Origin: an uncultured Flavobacteriales bacterium
GTDB lineage: Bacteria; Bacteroidota; Bacteroidia; Flavobacteriales_D; Sanyastnellaceae
DNA: 11,946 nt
Direction: 5' to 3'
Assembly (NCBI GenBank): GCA_913057815.1
Contig: CAJXOV010000023.1
Location: 1-11,946, forward strand
A program made the translations under genes and the position numbers. Positions 1 to 6,581 of this stretch are shown in pieces (position 1 is the first letter of the stretch; every line of letters starts with the position of its first letter). The notes under the pieces are model-generated. The model was not told where the DNA came from, searched no databases, and saw only the letters and a list, made by a program, of their open reading frames with translations.

Positions 1-38
1 AGAGGTCTCGTGGGCTCGGAGATGTGTATAAGAGACAG
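1..38 (+). other. Nextera transposase adapter (read-2 side), not genomic
   Basis: Positions 5-38 match the Illumina Nextera read-2 adapter (GTCTCGTGGGCTCGG followed by the 19-base Tn5 mosaic end that finishes AAGAGACAG). Bases 1-4 would then be the tail of an i7 index. This is library sequence left on the contig end. It opens a spurious reading frame whose first residues (MGSEMCIRDR) are adapter translation; that peptide should not be part of any protein. Confidence 0.97.
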
Positions 39-39
39 A

Positions 40-474
40 CATAAGAGTGAGATTTTTGGAATTATAAATAATGGAATTAAAGAAATCTATTATGAAGAGA
101 ATATTATAGTAGGTGATGATTTAAGTGTAGCAGAAGTAGAAGTCTACTTAGCCGGACAGCGTGATGCTAGAGAGCTTTATAAAACCAAACATGTTTTTTT
201 AACTGGGCTTGGACTGTCATTAGCTACGAGCATCGCTGGAGAAGCAGGATTATTAGCAGTCACCGTTCCTATAATTGTTATTCCTGCTGCCCAATACATC
301 CCATACATTAAAATAAAAGAGGAAACCATAGTCAATCCAAACCATAGATACAATGTGATTTATGCTGAAGGCTATGAAGGTGTAGCACGTGGAAAACGAG
401 TATTAGCAGCTTTGAAAGGCTCAGCGACAGGCTCAGTACTTGGAGCATTTTTTTACAGACTAGTTCTAAAGTAA
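40..474 (+). CDS. C-terminal part of an uncharacterised membrane-associated protein (5' truncated)
   Basis: The true start is missing. The frame runs in from the adapter and only residues from HKSEIF onward (codon at 40) are genomic, about 144 aa. The visible order is a short segment KSEIFGIINNGIKEIYYEEN, an acidic linker, then YLAGQRDARELYK, a long hydrophobic Gly/Ala-rich stretch (FLTGLGLSLATSIAGEAGLL through IIVIPAAQYIPY, enough for one or two membrane passes), a polar segment, a GYEGVARGKR motif and a last hydrophobic Gly-rich segment. From memory this order (a KSDIF..I.Y.NG segment, then a G-Q-x-D-A segment, hydrophobic segments and a GY..xA+.K+ motif) is that of a widespread Bacteroidota family of unknown function whose full members start with a signal peptide. 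No enzymatic motif is visible. It ends six bases before the next gene, so the two are probably cotranscribed. Confidence 0.75.
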   Translation, partial: HKSEIFGIINNGIKEIYYEENIIVGDDLSVAEVEVYLAGQRDARELYKTKHVFLTGLGLSLATSIAGEAGLLAVTVPIIVIPAAQYIPYIKIKEETIVNPNHRYNVIYAEGYEGVARGKRVLAALKGSATGSVLGAFFYRLVLK

Positions 475-480
475 GAATAG

Positions 481-1254
481 ATGAAGTTTATGGCTGATTC
501 CTACATATGGATAGGACTTTGTGCTGGAGGAAGCTACGTATACACCACGGGAATGATTACTGACTTAGAATTACAGTGGCTCACCCTTCTTCTCATTGTC
601 ACATCTACTACAGCCCTTTATAGCTTTTTACAAGCTATTAAAAAGCCTACTCCTACTTTGAAATGGATTGTCTCATTGAGTTCAATATTAGCATTTACGG
701 CTTTAGTTTTCTCTAAACCTGATCTCAGTTACTTCATTCTTCTGCCTTCGATGGCTATTTCAATCGGATATGGCCGTTTGCCATGGTTAAAAAAGAACTT
801 GAGGTCTATTCCTTACTTAAAAGTATTTATTATCTCTATAGTTTGGGTTTGGGTTACTCTGCTATTTCCCGTTTATATCTCACAGATTAAATTAACTTGG
901 GAAATTTCAATTTTTGTGGTTTCTCAATTGCTCTTTCTTTTGGCTGTTACTATTCCTTTTGATATAAGAGATTTGAAGTATGATTCTCTTTTTTTGAAAA
1001 CCATTCCGCAGATAATTGGAGCTAAAAACGCTAGAAGTCTTTGTCTTTTATTATTGGCGTTGAGCTCGTTATTAGCCATACTTTACTTGTATTTCTTAGG
1101 TATGAATAAAGGGATTATAGCAGTGATTTGTACCTGGCTATTCTCATGGATAACCTTATTTAGAGTGAAGGAAAACGCCAAACCAACCTTCTATACTATC
1201 AATGTAGATGGCTTATTACTCATTCAAGGAATAATGGTACTGATTATCCGTTAA
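481..1254 (+). CDS. UbiA-like polytopic membrane protein, degenerate in the first Asp-rich motif
   Basis: 257 aa, almost entirely hydrophobic, with roughly seven to nine possible transmembrane helices. The stretch PFDIRDLKYDS (about residues 160-170) gives a D-x-x-D-x-x-x-D pattern like the second Asp-rich motif of UbiA prenyltransferases, which bind polyprenyl diphosphate through Mg2+. It is followed by KTIPQIIGAKNAR, which also fits that family. The first motif (NDxxDxxxD) expected near residues 40-60 is not visible; that region reads TTALYSFLQAIKKP. I recall Flavobacteriia homologues with the same KNLR...LK and FDIRDLKYDS segments, usually annotated hypothetical or UbiA family. Whether it is an active prenyltransferase is doubtful. 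ATG at 481 follows the upstream stop closely; ATG at 490 is an alternative. MscS follows after 37 bases on the same strand. Confidence 0.72.
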   Translation: MKFMADSYIWIGLCAGGSYVYTTGMITDLELQWLTLLLIVTSTTALYSFLQAIKKPTPTLKWIVSLSSILAFTALVFSKPDLSYFILLPSMAISIGYGRLPWLKKNLRSIPYLKVFIISIVWVWVTLLFPVYISQIKLTWEISIFVVSQLLFLLAVTIPFDIRDLKYDSLFLKTIPQIIGAKNARSLCLLLLALSSLLAILYLYFLGMNKGIIAVICTWLFSWITLFRVKENAKPTFYTINVDGLLLIQGIMVLIIR

Positions 1255-1291
1255 GCAATGACTAATTTTACTGAGCGAAAACAAGCGAATT

Positions 1292-2140
1292 ATGAAGCAA
1301 TTTTTTGACATTCTCAACTATCCTTTCATTCATACAGATCATGTTAGTGTCTCACTTTATAGTCTGATATTTATATCGTTAGTTTTTCTGGCGATTCATT
1401 TATTTGTGAGAACTGTAAAATTTCTCTTGACTACTTTAACCAGTACGAATGATGATTTTGATTCTGCCAAAATATATACGGTTATTAAACTGCTTAAGTA
1501 TTTCTTATTCGTAATAGCTGTTGTTTTAATCTTAGATAATGTAGGAGTTAATATAAACGCTCTACTTATTGGTTCTGCCGCATTCTTAGCTGCTATCGGA
1601 CTTGGTCTTCAGTCGATATTTCAAGACATGGTGTCAGGATTAATCATCTTTTTCGAAGGAATAATGCACAAAGGAGACATCTTAGAAGTAGATGACATGG
1701 TGGTAGAAGTTGAAGAAATAAACCTGAGAACTTCCAAAGTAAAAAATAGAGATGGGAATTACATAATGATTCCTAATAGCAAGCTAACCACCAACAACGT
1801 AGTTAACTGGAGCCATCAAAACATCCTTTCACGATTTTATGTGGACATAGGCGTAGCTTATGGCTCGGATACGGCCTTGGTAAAATCCATATTGATAGAT
1901 TGTGCTAAAAATCATGAAATGACCATAAATCATAAAGGGTATGAAGTGTGGTTTGAAGATTTTGGTGATTCAGCGTTGCAATTCCGCCTTTTGTTTTGGG
2001 CCAGAAAATCGTGGACATCAGAAACTATACGAAGCGAGATCAGATTTTCAATAGATGCCGAATTCAGAAAAAATAACATCAGTATTCCTTTTCCTCAAAG
2101 AGTGTGGCACAATGCACCTTCTACTCAGCAGAAGGTTTAA
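1292..2140 (+). CDS. MscS-family small-conductance mechanosensitive channel
   Basis: 282 aa, close to the length of E. coli MscS (286 aa). Hydrophobic segments at about 20-45, 66-84 and 88-122 fit the three-helix MscS membrane domain. The third is the pore-lining type, with GSAAFLAAIGLGLQSIFQD followed by MVSGLIIFFEG and GDIL. After it come the beta domain (IMIPNSKLTTNNVVNWS, with the family P-N-S) and a C-terminal alpha/beta domain ending in IPFPQR, the usual MscS finish. The channel sits in the inner membrane and releases solutes on hypo-osmotic shock. It is probably the last gene of the left-hand run, since its final 20 bases overlap the end of recJ on the other strand. The exact MscS subfamily is not resolved. 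Confidence 0.95.
   Translation: MKQFFDILNYPFIHTDHVSVSLYSLIFISLVFLAIHLFVRTVKFLLTTLTSTNDDFDSAKIYTVIKLLKYFLFVIAVVLILDNVGVNINALLIGSAAFLAAIGLGLQSIFQDMVSGLIIFFEGIMHKGDILEVDDMVVEVEEINLRTSKVKNRDGNYIMIPNSKLTTNNVVNWSHQNILSRFYVDIGVAYGSDTALVKSILIDCAKNHEMTINHKGYEVWFEDFGDSALQFRLLFWARKSWTSETIRSEIRFSIDAEFRKNNISIPFPQRVWHNAPSTQQKV
2117..2135. terminator. Possible short hairpin in the mscS/recJ overlap
   Basis: CCTTCT (2117-2122) and AGAAGG (2130-2135) form a 6-bp stem with a 7-base loop spanning the overlapping 3' ends of the convergent genes. On the plus strand it is followed by TTTAATAT, a poor T-tract, and on the minus strand there is no T-tract. It could be a weak bidirectional terminator, or chance. Confidence 0.3.
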
Positions 2141-3845
2141 TATCCCTAACTTCTAGTTGAAGCGTTTTATTTCCATTCCACTCGTTCATCCCTATGGCAT
2201 ATACTATGTCTATCGGTTTTCCAGACTTTAAGTATTTGTACTTATCGGCCTGTTTAAAAGCAATTCCGGAAAAGTAAATCTCTTCTTTATCGATCTGTTT
2301 TACGGTAAGTTTTAGGTGGTCTTTAGATTCCCCTACTAATTTAGAATAGCCCGCATCTACCACATTTCTAGTGACAAATAATGGAGTCATATTCTCTGGT
2401 CCAAATGGTGAAAATTGATGAAGTAATCTATAAAGCTTGGCTGTTATTTCATGGAAGTCTAATTCTATTTCTACCTGAATAGAAGGAATAAATAATTTTT
2501 CATCCGTTTCTACCTTAATGGCTTTTTCAAATTGATCCCTGAACTCTGGTAAGTTCTCTGATTTTATAGATAAGCCCGCTGCCATGGCATGACCACCATA
2601 TTTTAAAAGCAAATTATCAGTTTTTGATAATACTTCGTGAATATCTAATCCTTCGACAGAACGAGCAGATCCTGTAGCCACACCGTCTTTTTCTGTTAAA
2701 ACTATAGTCGGTTTGTAATAATTTTCAATAAGTCTACTAGCTACTATTCCTATAACACCTTTATGCCAGCCTTCTTTCCATACTACAGTGCTATGAGAAT
2801 TACTGTAAAACTCATCTTCATTTACGCATTGCAACGCCTCCAAAGTAATTTCTTTATCTACACTTCTTCTCTCTTTATTATATACTTCAATTTCCTTACA
2901 AATAGGTTCAGCATCCTCAGTAGTTTCTGCCAAAAGCATCTGTACAGCGGCCAACGCATGCTTTATCCTTCCAGCTGCATTTATTCTAGGAGCTATTACA
3001 AAAACCACATCGCTAATAGTTAACTCCGCTTTTTTCAATCCTGACAGGCTTAATATTGACTTAATACCCGGACGAGGGTTTGTATTGATTTCTACCAAGC
3101 CATGGTAAGCTAAAATTCTGTTTTCTCCATTCACCGGAACTATATCTGCTCCTATACTGATAGTTAGAAAATCGAGATACTGAAATGCCAGACTATCATC
3201 CAAATTCAACTGTTTGATTACTGCTTGGATTAGTTTAAATCCTACTCCACACCCACACAAACCTTTAAATGGATAGTCACAGTCTTTTCTCTTAGGGTCC
3301 AGTACTGCTGCAGCAGGAGGAAGAGTTTCTCCAGGCTCATGATGATCACAGATGATAAAATCTACACCTAAATCAGAACCTTCTTTTATCAAATCAACAG
3401 CTCTAATTCCACAATCTAAGGTAATCACTAGAGAGGGCTTTTCTTCTTCTAAAGAACTGATGAACTTTTGACTAACACCATATCCTTCTCCATATCTATC
3501 TGGGATGTAATATGAAATTTCACTTTTAGAATTGTGCTTTAGAAAGTGAGTCATCATGGAAACAGAAGTAGTTCCGTCTACATCATAATCACCGTAAATA
3601 ATAATTTTCTCTTCATTTTTTATAGCTTCTACAAGTCTTTCAGTGGCTTTAGCCATATCTTTCATTAAGAAAGGATCATGTAAGTCATCTAGACTTGGCC
3701 TAAAAAAGTTTTTCGCTTCACTAAACGACTTTATACTTCTATTTATAAGCATCTTAGCTACCACATCAGGAACTCCTAATTCCGTTTGAAGCGGTTTATA
3801 GAGAACAGGATCTACCTGATTCTTAGTTACCCATTTGTACTCCAT
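2121..3845 (-). CDS. recJ: Single-stranded-DNA-specific exonuclease RecJ
   Basis: 574 aa, against 577 in E. coli. RecJ is a cytoplasmic 5'-3' ssDNA exonuclease of the DHH superfamily that acts in RecF-pathway recombination and mismatch and base-excision repair. Metal-binding motifs are visible in order: GDYDVDGTTS (85-94), DCG (144-146), DHHEP (167-171) and GADIVPV (232-238). The DHHA1 half has PRINAAGR (286-293), HKGVIGIVASR (361-371), GSARS (392-396) and GGHAMAAGL (417-425). The C-terminal OB-like domain follows (about 440-570). All catalytic residues appear intact. The ATG at 3845 gives the expected N-terminus, and a TAnnTTTG element lies about 60 bases upstream. The gene is convergent with the MscS gene, and the stop (TAG at 2121-2123) lies inside the last codons of that gene. 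Confidence 0.98.
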   Translation of the reverse strand: MEYKWVTKNQVDPVLYKPLQTELGVPDVVAKMLINRSIKSFSEAKNFFRPSLDDLHDPFLMKDMAKATERLVEAIKNEEKIIIYGDYDVDGTTSVSMMTHFLKHNSKSEISYYIPDRYGEGYGVSQKFISSLEEEKPSLVITLDCGIRAVDLIKEGSDLGVDFIICDHHEPGETLPPAAAVLDPKRKDCDYPFKGLCGCGVGFKLIQAVIKQLNLDDSLAFQYLDFLTISIGADIVPVNGENRILAYHGLVEINTNPRPGIKSILSLSGLKKAELTISDVVFVIAPRINAAGRIKHALAAVQMLLAETTEDAEPICKEIEVYNKERRSVDKEITLEALQCVNEDEFYSNSHSTVVWKEGWHKGVIGIVASRLIENYYKPTIVLTEKDGVATGSARSVEGLDIHEVLSKTDNLLLKYGGHAMAAGLSIKSENLPEFRDQFEKAIKVETDEKLFIPSIQVEIELDFHEITAKLYRLLHQFSPFGPENMTPLFVTRNVVDAGYSKLVGESKDHLKLTVKQIDKEEIYFSGIAFKQADKYKYLKSGKPIDIVYAIGMNEWNGNKTLQLEVRDIKPSAE

Positions 3846-3907
3846 TTCTTATCGTTTTAGCCTTTAAAATCCCTATAGTACTCAAGAAATACCACGAAAT
3901 ATTTCTA

Positions 3908-3915
3908 CAAACATA
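3908..3915 (-). promoter_or_regulatory. Bacteroidota-type -7 element, likely recJ promoter
   Basis: The minus strand reads TATGTTTG, a full match to the Bacteroidota -7 consensus TAnnTTTG. It lies 62 bases upstream of the recJ ATG, giving a leader of about 55 bases. A clear TTG -33 element at the usual spacing is not seen. Confidence 0.5.
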
Positions 3916-3972
3916 AAGTTAATACTTATCTTAGCGGCTGTAATTCAACTTTCAAAAGAGAGAAAAATAAAT

Positions 3973-4968
3973 ATGAGATTAAGAAAAATCCTACCCGGCT
4001 TTATTGCTTTGCTTGCACTTTCTGTTATCATTTCTAGTTGCTTAAACGATGAAAATTTAATCCCCGCTAATTGTTTTGATGGGATTTTAAATAATGGAGA
4101 ATTTGATGTGGATTGTGGCGGTACTAACTGCGAACAATGTCCACCTTCCTGTGTTAATGGGTTATGGGATCCAGATTTTGGAGAGATTGATATTGACTGT
4201 GGTGGAATAAATTGTGAAGCCTGTCCTACATGTAATGATGGAATAATCAACCAAGACGAACTAGGGATAGATTGTGGTGGAGAAGATTGCGAACCATGTA
4301 CTACTACAGGAAGCTGTATTAATGGAGTTCTTGATGGTGATGAGACAGGTGTTGATTGCGGTGGACCAGACTGTTATCCTTGCCCAATTCCTACCTGTGA
4401 AGATGGAGTAATGAATGGCGATGAAACTGGTATAGATTGTGGAGCTATTGGCTGTCCTGATTGTCCAGAGCCAACATGTGAAGATGGAGTCTTAAACGGT
4501 TTAGAGGCTGGTATAGATTGTGGAGACGGATTATTTTGTCCTCCTTGTCAATTGGCTAGTCAAGGTCAAATAATATTTAGAGCGAACAATAGTCCTTTTG
4601 AGGTTTACTCAGGAGCCACAGCCACTTCTGAAGGAGACATTATTATTGCTGTTACTATGGAAGGAAGCGGAGGAAGTGATGAACAAATTACATTCCTCGT
4701 ACCTAATGCTCAAAACCTAAACCCTGGTGATGTAGTTATTTTTAATCAAATTAATGCCGGTGCTGGTTATGTTATTGGCTTAGAATATGGAATTTATGGT
4801 AACTACCTAACAAATACACCTAGCTCTGCTGTGAGTGTTACATTTGATAACATTGATGTTCTGCCAGGAAGCGCTATTACTGGAACTTTTGAAGGAACGA
4901 TCTATAACTTTACAGAGTCATTTTCTTTTGAATTAACGGAAGGATCGTTTAACCTAGTTCTTCAATAA
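3973..4968 (+). CDS. Cys-rich repeat lipoprotein with a C-terminal beta-rich domain
   Basis: 331 aa. The N-terminus is basic then hydrophobic and ends in a lipobox (VIISSC), giving a predicted lipidated Cys23 and an envelope location. Residues 34-192 are six tandem repeats of 26-28 aa, each with four cysteines and the general pattern C-x-D/N-G-x(6)-D-E-x-G-x-D-C-G-G-x-x-C-x-x-C. The conserved acidic residues suggest Ca2+ binding or a small disulfide-bonded fold, which is inference. Residues from about 198 to 331 form a beta-rich domain containing SAITGTFEGTIYN and ELTEGSFNLVL, resembling the C-terminal pattern of DUF6252-type Bacteroidota lipoproteins (from memory). No catalytic motif is visible. 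A surface or adhesive role is plausible but unproven. The gene stands alone, divergent from recJ and closed by a strong terminator. Confidence 0.88.
   Translation: MRLRKILPGFIALLALSVIISSCLNDENLIPANCFDGILNNGEFDVDCGGTNCEQCPPSCVNGLWDPDFGEIDIDCGGINCEACPTCNDGIINQDELGIDCGGEDCEPCTTTGSCINGVLDGDETGVDCGGPDCYPCPIPTCEDGVMNGDETGIDCGAIGCPDCPEPTCEDGVLNGLEAGIDCGDGLFCPPCQLASQGQIIFRANNSPFEVYSGATATSEGDIIIAVTMEGSGGSDEQITFLVPNAQNLNPGDVVIFNQINAGAGYVIGLEYGIYGNYLTNTPSSAVSVTFDNIDVLPGSAITGTFEGTIYNFTESFSFELTEGSFNLVLQ
4072..4548 (+). repeat. Six tandem protein-level repeats (about 80 bp each) in the lipoprotein gene
   Basis: The units begin at Cys34, 60, 87, 115, 142 and 169 of the encoded protein. Units 3-5 are the most alike (for example INGVLDGDETGVDCGG and EDGVMNGDETGIDCG). 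Unit 2 has a two-residue insertion before its second Cys, and unit 6 has a longer CGDGLFC spacing. The DNA of the units has diverged, so the array appears old and under protein-level selection, not recently expanded. Confidence 0.85.
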
Positions 4969-4996
4969 AAAATTCTTTACATCTGCTAAGAAGTTT

Positions 4997-5030
4997 AAGC
5001 CTGAAGATCTCTAGATCTTCAGGCTTTTTT
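4997..5030 (+). terminator. Strong rho-independent terminator after the Cys-rich lipoprotein gene
   Basis: AAGCCTGAAGATCT (4997-5010) is perfectly complementary to AGATCTTCAGGCTT (5013-5026), and the arm runs into a run of six T (5025-5030). It lies 29 bases after the stop codon at 4966-4968. The complementarity is nearly continuous, so the actual loop would open a base pair or two. Confidence 0.93.
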
Positions 5031-5130
5031 ATGCTCTTGATTTTGTAATTCTTAAAGGAGCCTTGAGCGAGCATTGAATTGAGTGTAATCCATTCACGCA
5101 CTCCTTTCCTGTAGAGAGATAGAAGGCAAC

Positions 5131-5162
5131 AAAAAGCCCTAAAAGCAGAGCTCCTAGGGCTT
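5131..5162 (-). terminator. Rho-independent terminator for the OmpA-family gene
   Basis: On the minus strand, AAGCCCTA (5162-5155) and TAGGGCTT (5141-5134) pair across a 13-base loop and run into TTTTT (5135-5131). It begins 25 bases beyond the stop of the OmpA-family lipoprotein gene, so it should end that transcript. It faces the terminator at 4997-5030 from the opposite direction. Confidence 0.85.
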
Positions 5163-5187
5163 AAATCAATTCTAATAAAAGTCTCTT

Positions 5188-6186
5188 TTATCCTTCAATA
5201 ATCTTAAATAACTCATCCAAGTTAGGAGAAAGAATTATTTCTATTCTTCTGTTCTTAGATTTATCTGAAGGATCTACAGGCACATACTCTGATTTACCAC
5301 TAGCACTTAATATAGCCGGCTCTATGGTACTATTAGCTGTCATAATTTTTACTACTGAAGTAGCTCTTAACACACTAAGCTCCCAGTTATCTTTAGGATG
5401 CTTAGGAGAATTCATTTTATCCGAATCTGTATGTCCTTCTACTATTATTTCTAAATCAGATTGATCTTCTACCGCTTTAGCCAAGTCTATCAAAGCTTGT
5501 TTTCCTTCTGTATTTATAACAGTACTTCCAGATGGAAATAATAAGTTAGCTTCTAGGCTGACATAAACTTTTCCGTTTTTTTGCTCTACTGTTAACCCTT
5601 CTCCTTCAAAACCAAGTAAGGCAGCAGAAACTTTATCCTTCAGAGAATTTACAGCCGTTTGTTGTGCTTCTAAAAGTTTCTCAAGCTCATCTACTCGTTT
5701 AGATTTAGATTCTAAATCCGAAGAAAGACCATTTAGATTAGCTTCCTTTTCATTCAAATCTGCCTCTAATAGATTAAGGATATCTTCTTTGGCTAATAAC
5801 TGCTCACGAGTGATATCCAATTCTGCCAACAACTCTTTATTCTCATTTATAGACTCTAATAGTAGTGCATCACTCTTGGCAGTCATAATATCATTAAGCT
5901 GGTTTATCTTATCATACTTCCCAGTCATATGCCTAAGTGAAGTTCCTAATATAGTAGTGTCAGACTTGAGACCTTTAAGCTTTTCATTTAGGAGTGTATT
6001 GTCCGCCTCCATTTCATTAATACTAGTGGTCATAGATTCGTTATTCTCTCGAAGAGTAACGTTTTCAGTCTCCATAGTAGTTTTTTCAGTTGTTAGCTCC
6101 TGAAATTTTCTTTGTGGAACACATGACTGAAAAATGAGCATAATTCCAATTATGATGGCTGTGCTATAGATATATGTTTTTTTCAT
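5188..6186 (-). CDS. OmpA-family lipoprotein with long N-terminal coiled coil
   Basis: 332 aa from the ATG at 6186. An in-frame ATG ten codons upstream (6216) exists, but the signal peptide MKKTYIYSTAIIIGIMLIF-QSC starts naturally at 6186 and gives a lipobox with Cys22. Residues about 25-190 are heptad-rich and charged (TEKTTMETENVTLRENNES, ELDITREQLLAKEDILNLL, KSKRVDELEKLLEAQQ), a predicted long coiled coil. Residues about 207-318 are an OmpA-C peptidoglycan-binding domain with LLFPSGSTVINTEG, VEGHTDSDK (251-254 GHTD), NWELSVLRA (Asp254 and Arg274 matching the diaminopimelate-binding pair) and NRRIEI. It probably tethers the outer membrane to peptidoglycan, with the coiled coil as spacer. 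It is a single-gene unit with its own terminator. Confidence 0.93.
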   Translation of the reverse strand: MKKTYIYSTAIIIGIMLIFQSCVPQRKFQELTTEKTTMETENVTLRENNESMTTSINEMEADNTLLNEKLKGLKSDTTILGTSLRHMTGKYDKINQLNDIMTAKSDALLLESINENKELLAELDITREQLLAKEDILNLLEADLNEKEANLNGLSSDLESKSKRVDELEKLLEAQQTAVNSLKDKVSAALLGFEGEGLTVEQKNGKVYVSLEANLLFPSGSTVINTEGKQALIDLAKAVEDQSDLEIIVEGHTDSDKMNSPKHPKDNWELSVLRATSVVKIMTANSTIEPAILSASGKSEYVPVDPSDKSKNRRIEIILSPNLDELFKIIEG

Positions 6187-6330
6187 AGGTCTTCTTATTT
6201 GCGTTACAAAGGTCATATATAGCAGAGCCTATAAAGCATCTAATTCCAAGCGTTATGCACAGAAATTTGTTAGACATATTCAGATTGTTGGACTTTTTTA
6301 ACACTGATTTACTCCCTAAAAGATGAAACC

Positions 6331-6350
6331 TTACGTTATAGATTACGTAA
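6331..6350. promoter_or_regulatory. Dyad TTACGT-N8-ACGTAA in the divergent interval
   Basis: TTACGT (6331-6336) and ACGTAA (6345-6350) form an inverted repeat with an 8-base spacer, between the divergent OmpA-family gene and the small ORF. It could be an operator for a dimeric regulator; nothing in the sequence identifies the regulator. The surrounding 6187-6466 interval shows no convincing TAnnTTTG promoter on either strand. Confidence 0.3.
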
Positions 6351-6409
6351 CATCTAGGTGACGGAGTCCTGAAAAGTTAGAAGTGTAATAATGCCACGAT
6401 TCTGTCAGG

Positions 6410-6449
6410 ATGTACAAACAACATTATCTAGTTAGAAATAGTTGTACAT
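6410..6449. promoter_or_regulatory. Paired ATGTACAA / TTGTACAT sites upstream of the small ORF
   Basis: ATGTACAA (6410-6417) and its exact reverse complement TTGTACAT (6442-6449) are 24 bases apart. Each contains the palindrome TGTACA, and the two palindromes are 32 bp apart, about three helical turns. The downstream copy ends 17 bases before the small-ORF start. Two same-face binding sites for one regulator is a reasonable but untested reading. Confidence 0.35.
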
Positions 6450-6466
6450 ATAGTTAATAATCGAAA

Positions 6467-6574
6467 ATGAAAGAAATATTCAACATATTGAATGGTTTCG
6501 AGGGATGGTTCAACAGAAAGTTTGGCTGGTTTTTTACCAATGGCCATAAGGATTCTGCTGTGCATGAAGATTGA
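6467..6574 (+). CDS. 35-aa Trp/Phe-rich small protein, unknown function
   Basis: An ATG at 6467 opens 35 codons ending TGA at 6572-6574. The product begins MKEIFNILN, continues GFEGWFNRKFGWFFTNG and ends in a polar tail with Lys, His and Asp. Two Trp and seven Phe in 35 residues, with alternating polar positions, suggest an amphipathic helix or a membrane-surface peptide. I have a recollection of similar short Bacteroidota proteins with an EGW-N-KFGWFFTNG core, which would make this a conserved small-ORF family; that needs a search. It lies in a 395-base gap, is divergent from the OmpA-family gene and stops seven bases before the convergent aldehyde dehydrogenase stop. No strong Shine-Dalgarno sequence is present, which is usual in this phylum. 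Confidence 0.6.
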   Translation: MKEIFNILNGFEGWFNRKFGWFFTNGHKDSAVHED

Positions 6575-6581
6575 ATGAGTT

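Noticed and set aside
10..39. GTG start and first ten residues (MGSEMCIRDR) of an apparent 154-aa protein
   Set aside because: These codons are Nextera adapter; the genomic part begins at 39 and the true start is off the fragment.
2763..3023. Plus-strand ORF of 86 aa inside recJ
   Set aside because: A shadow of recJ with low-complexity hydrophobic translation; recJ motifs across this stretch are intact.
3945..4250. Antisense ORF of 101 aa opposite the Cys-rich lipoprotein gene
   Set aside because: It arises from repeat-biased codons on the other strand and shows no domain or start context; the plus-strand lipoprotein explains the region.
4072..4548. Regular repeats read as a possible CRISPR array
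   Set aside because: The periodic units are conserved at protein level with diverged DNA and no constant repeat/unique spacer alternation.
5040..5110. Possible long hairpin from AAAGGAG (about 5055) to CTCCTTT (about 5100) between the two terminators
   Set aside because: Only 7 bp of complementarity across a loop of about 40 bases, and no consistent extension; likely chance.
6187..6216. Upstream ATG at 6216 as the start of the OmpA-family lipoprotein
   Set aside because: It would put ten polar residues before a perfect lipoprotein signal peptide; ATG at 6186 gives MKKT followed by the hydrophobic core and lipobox.
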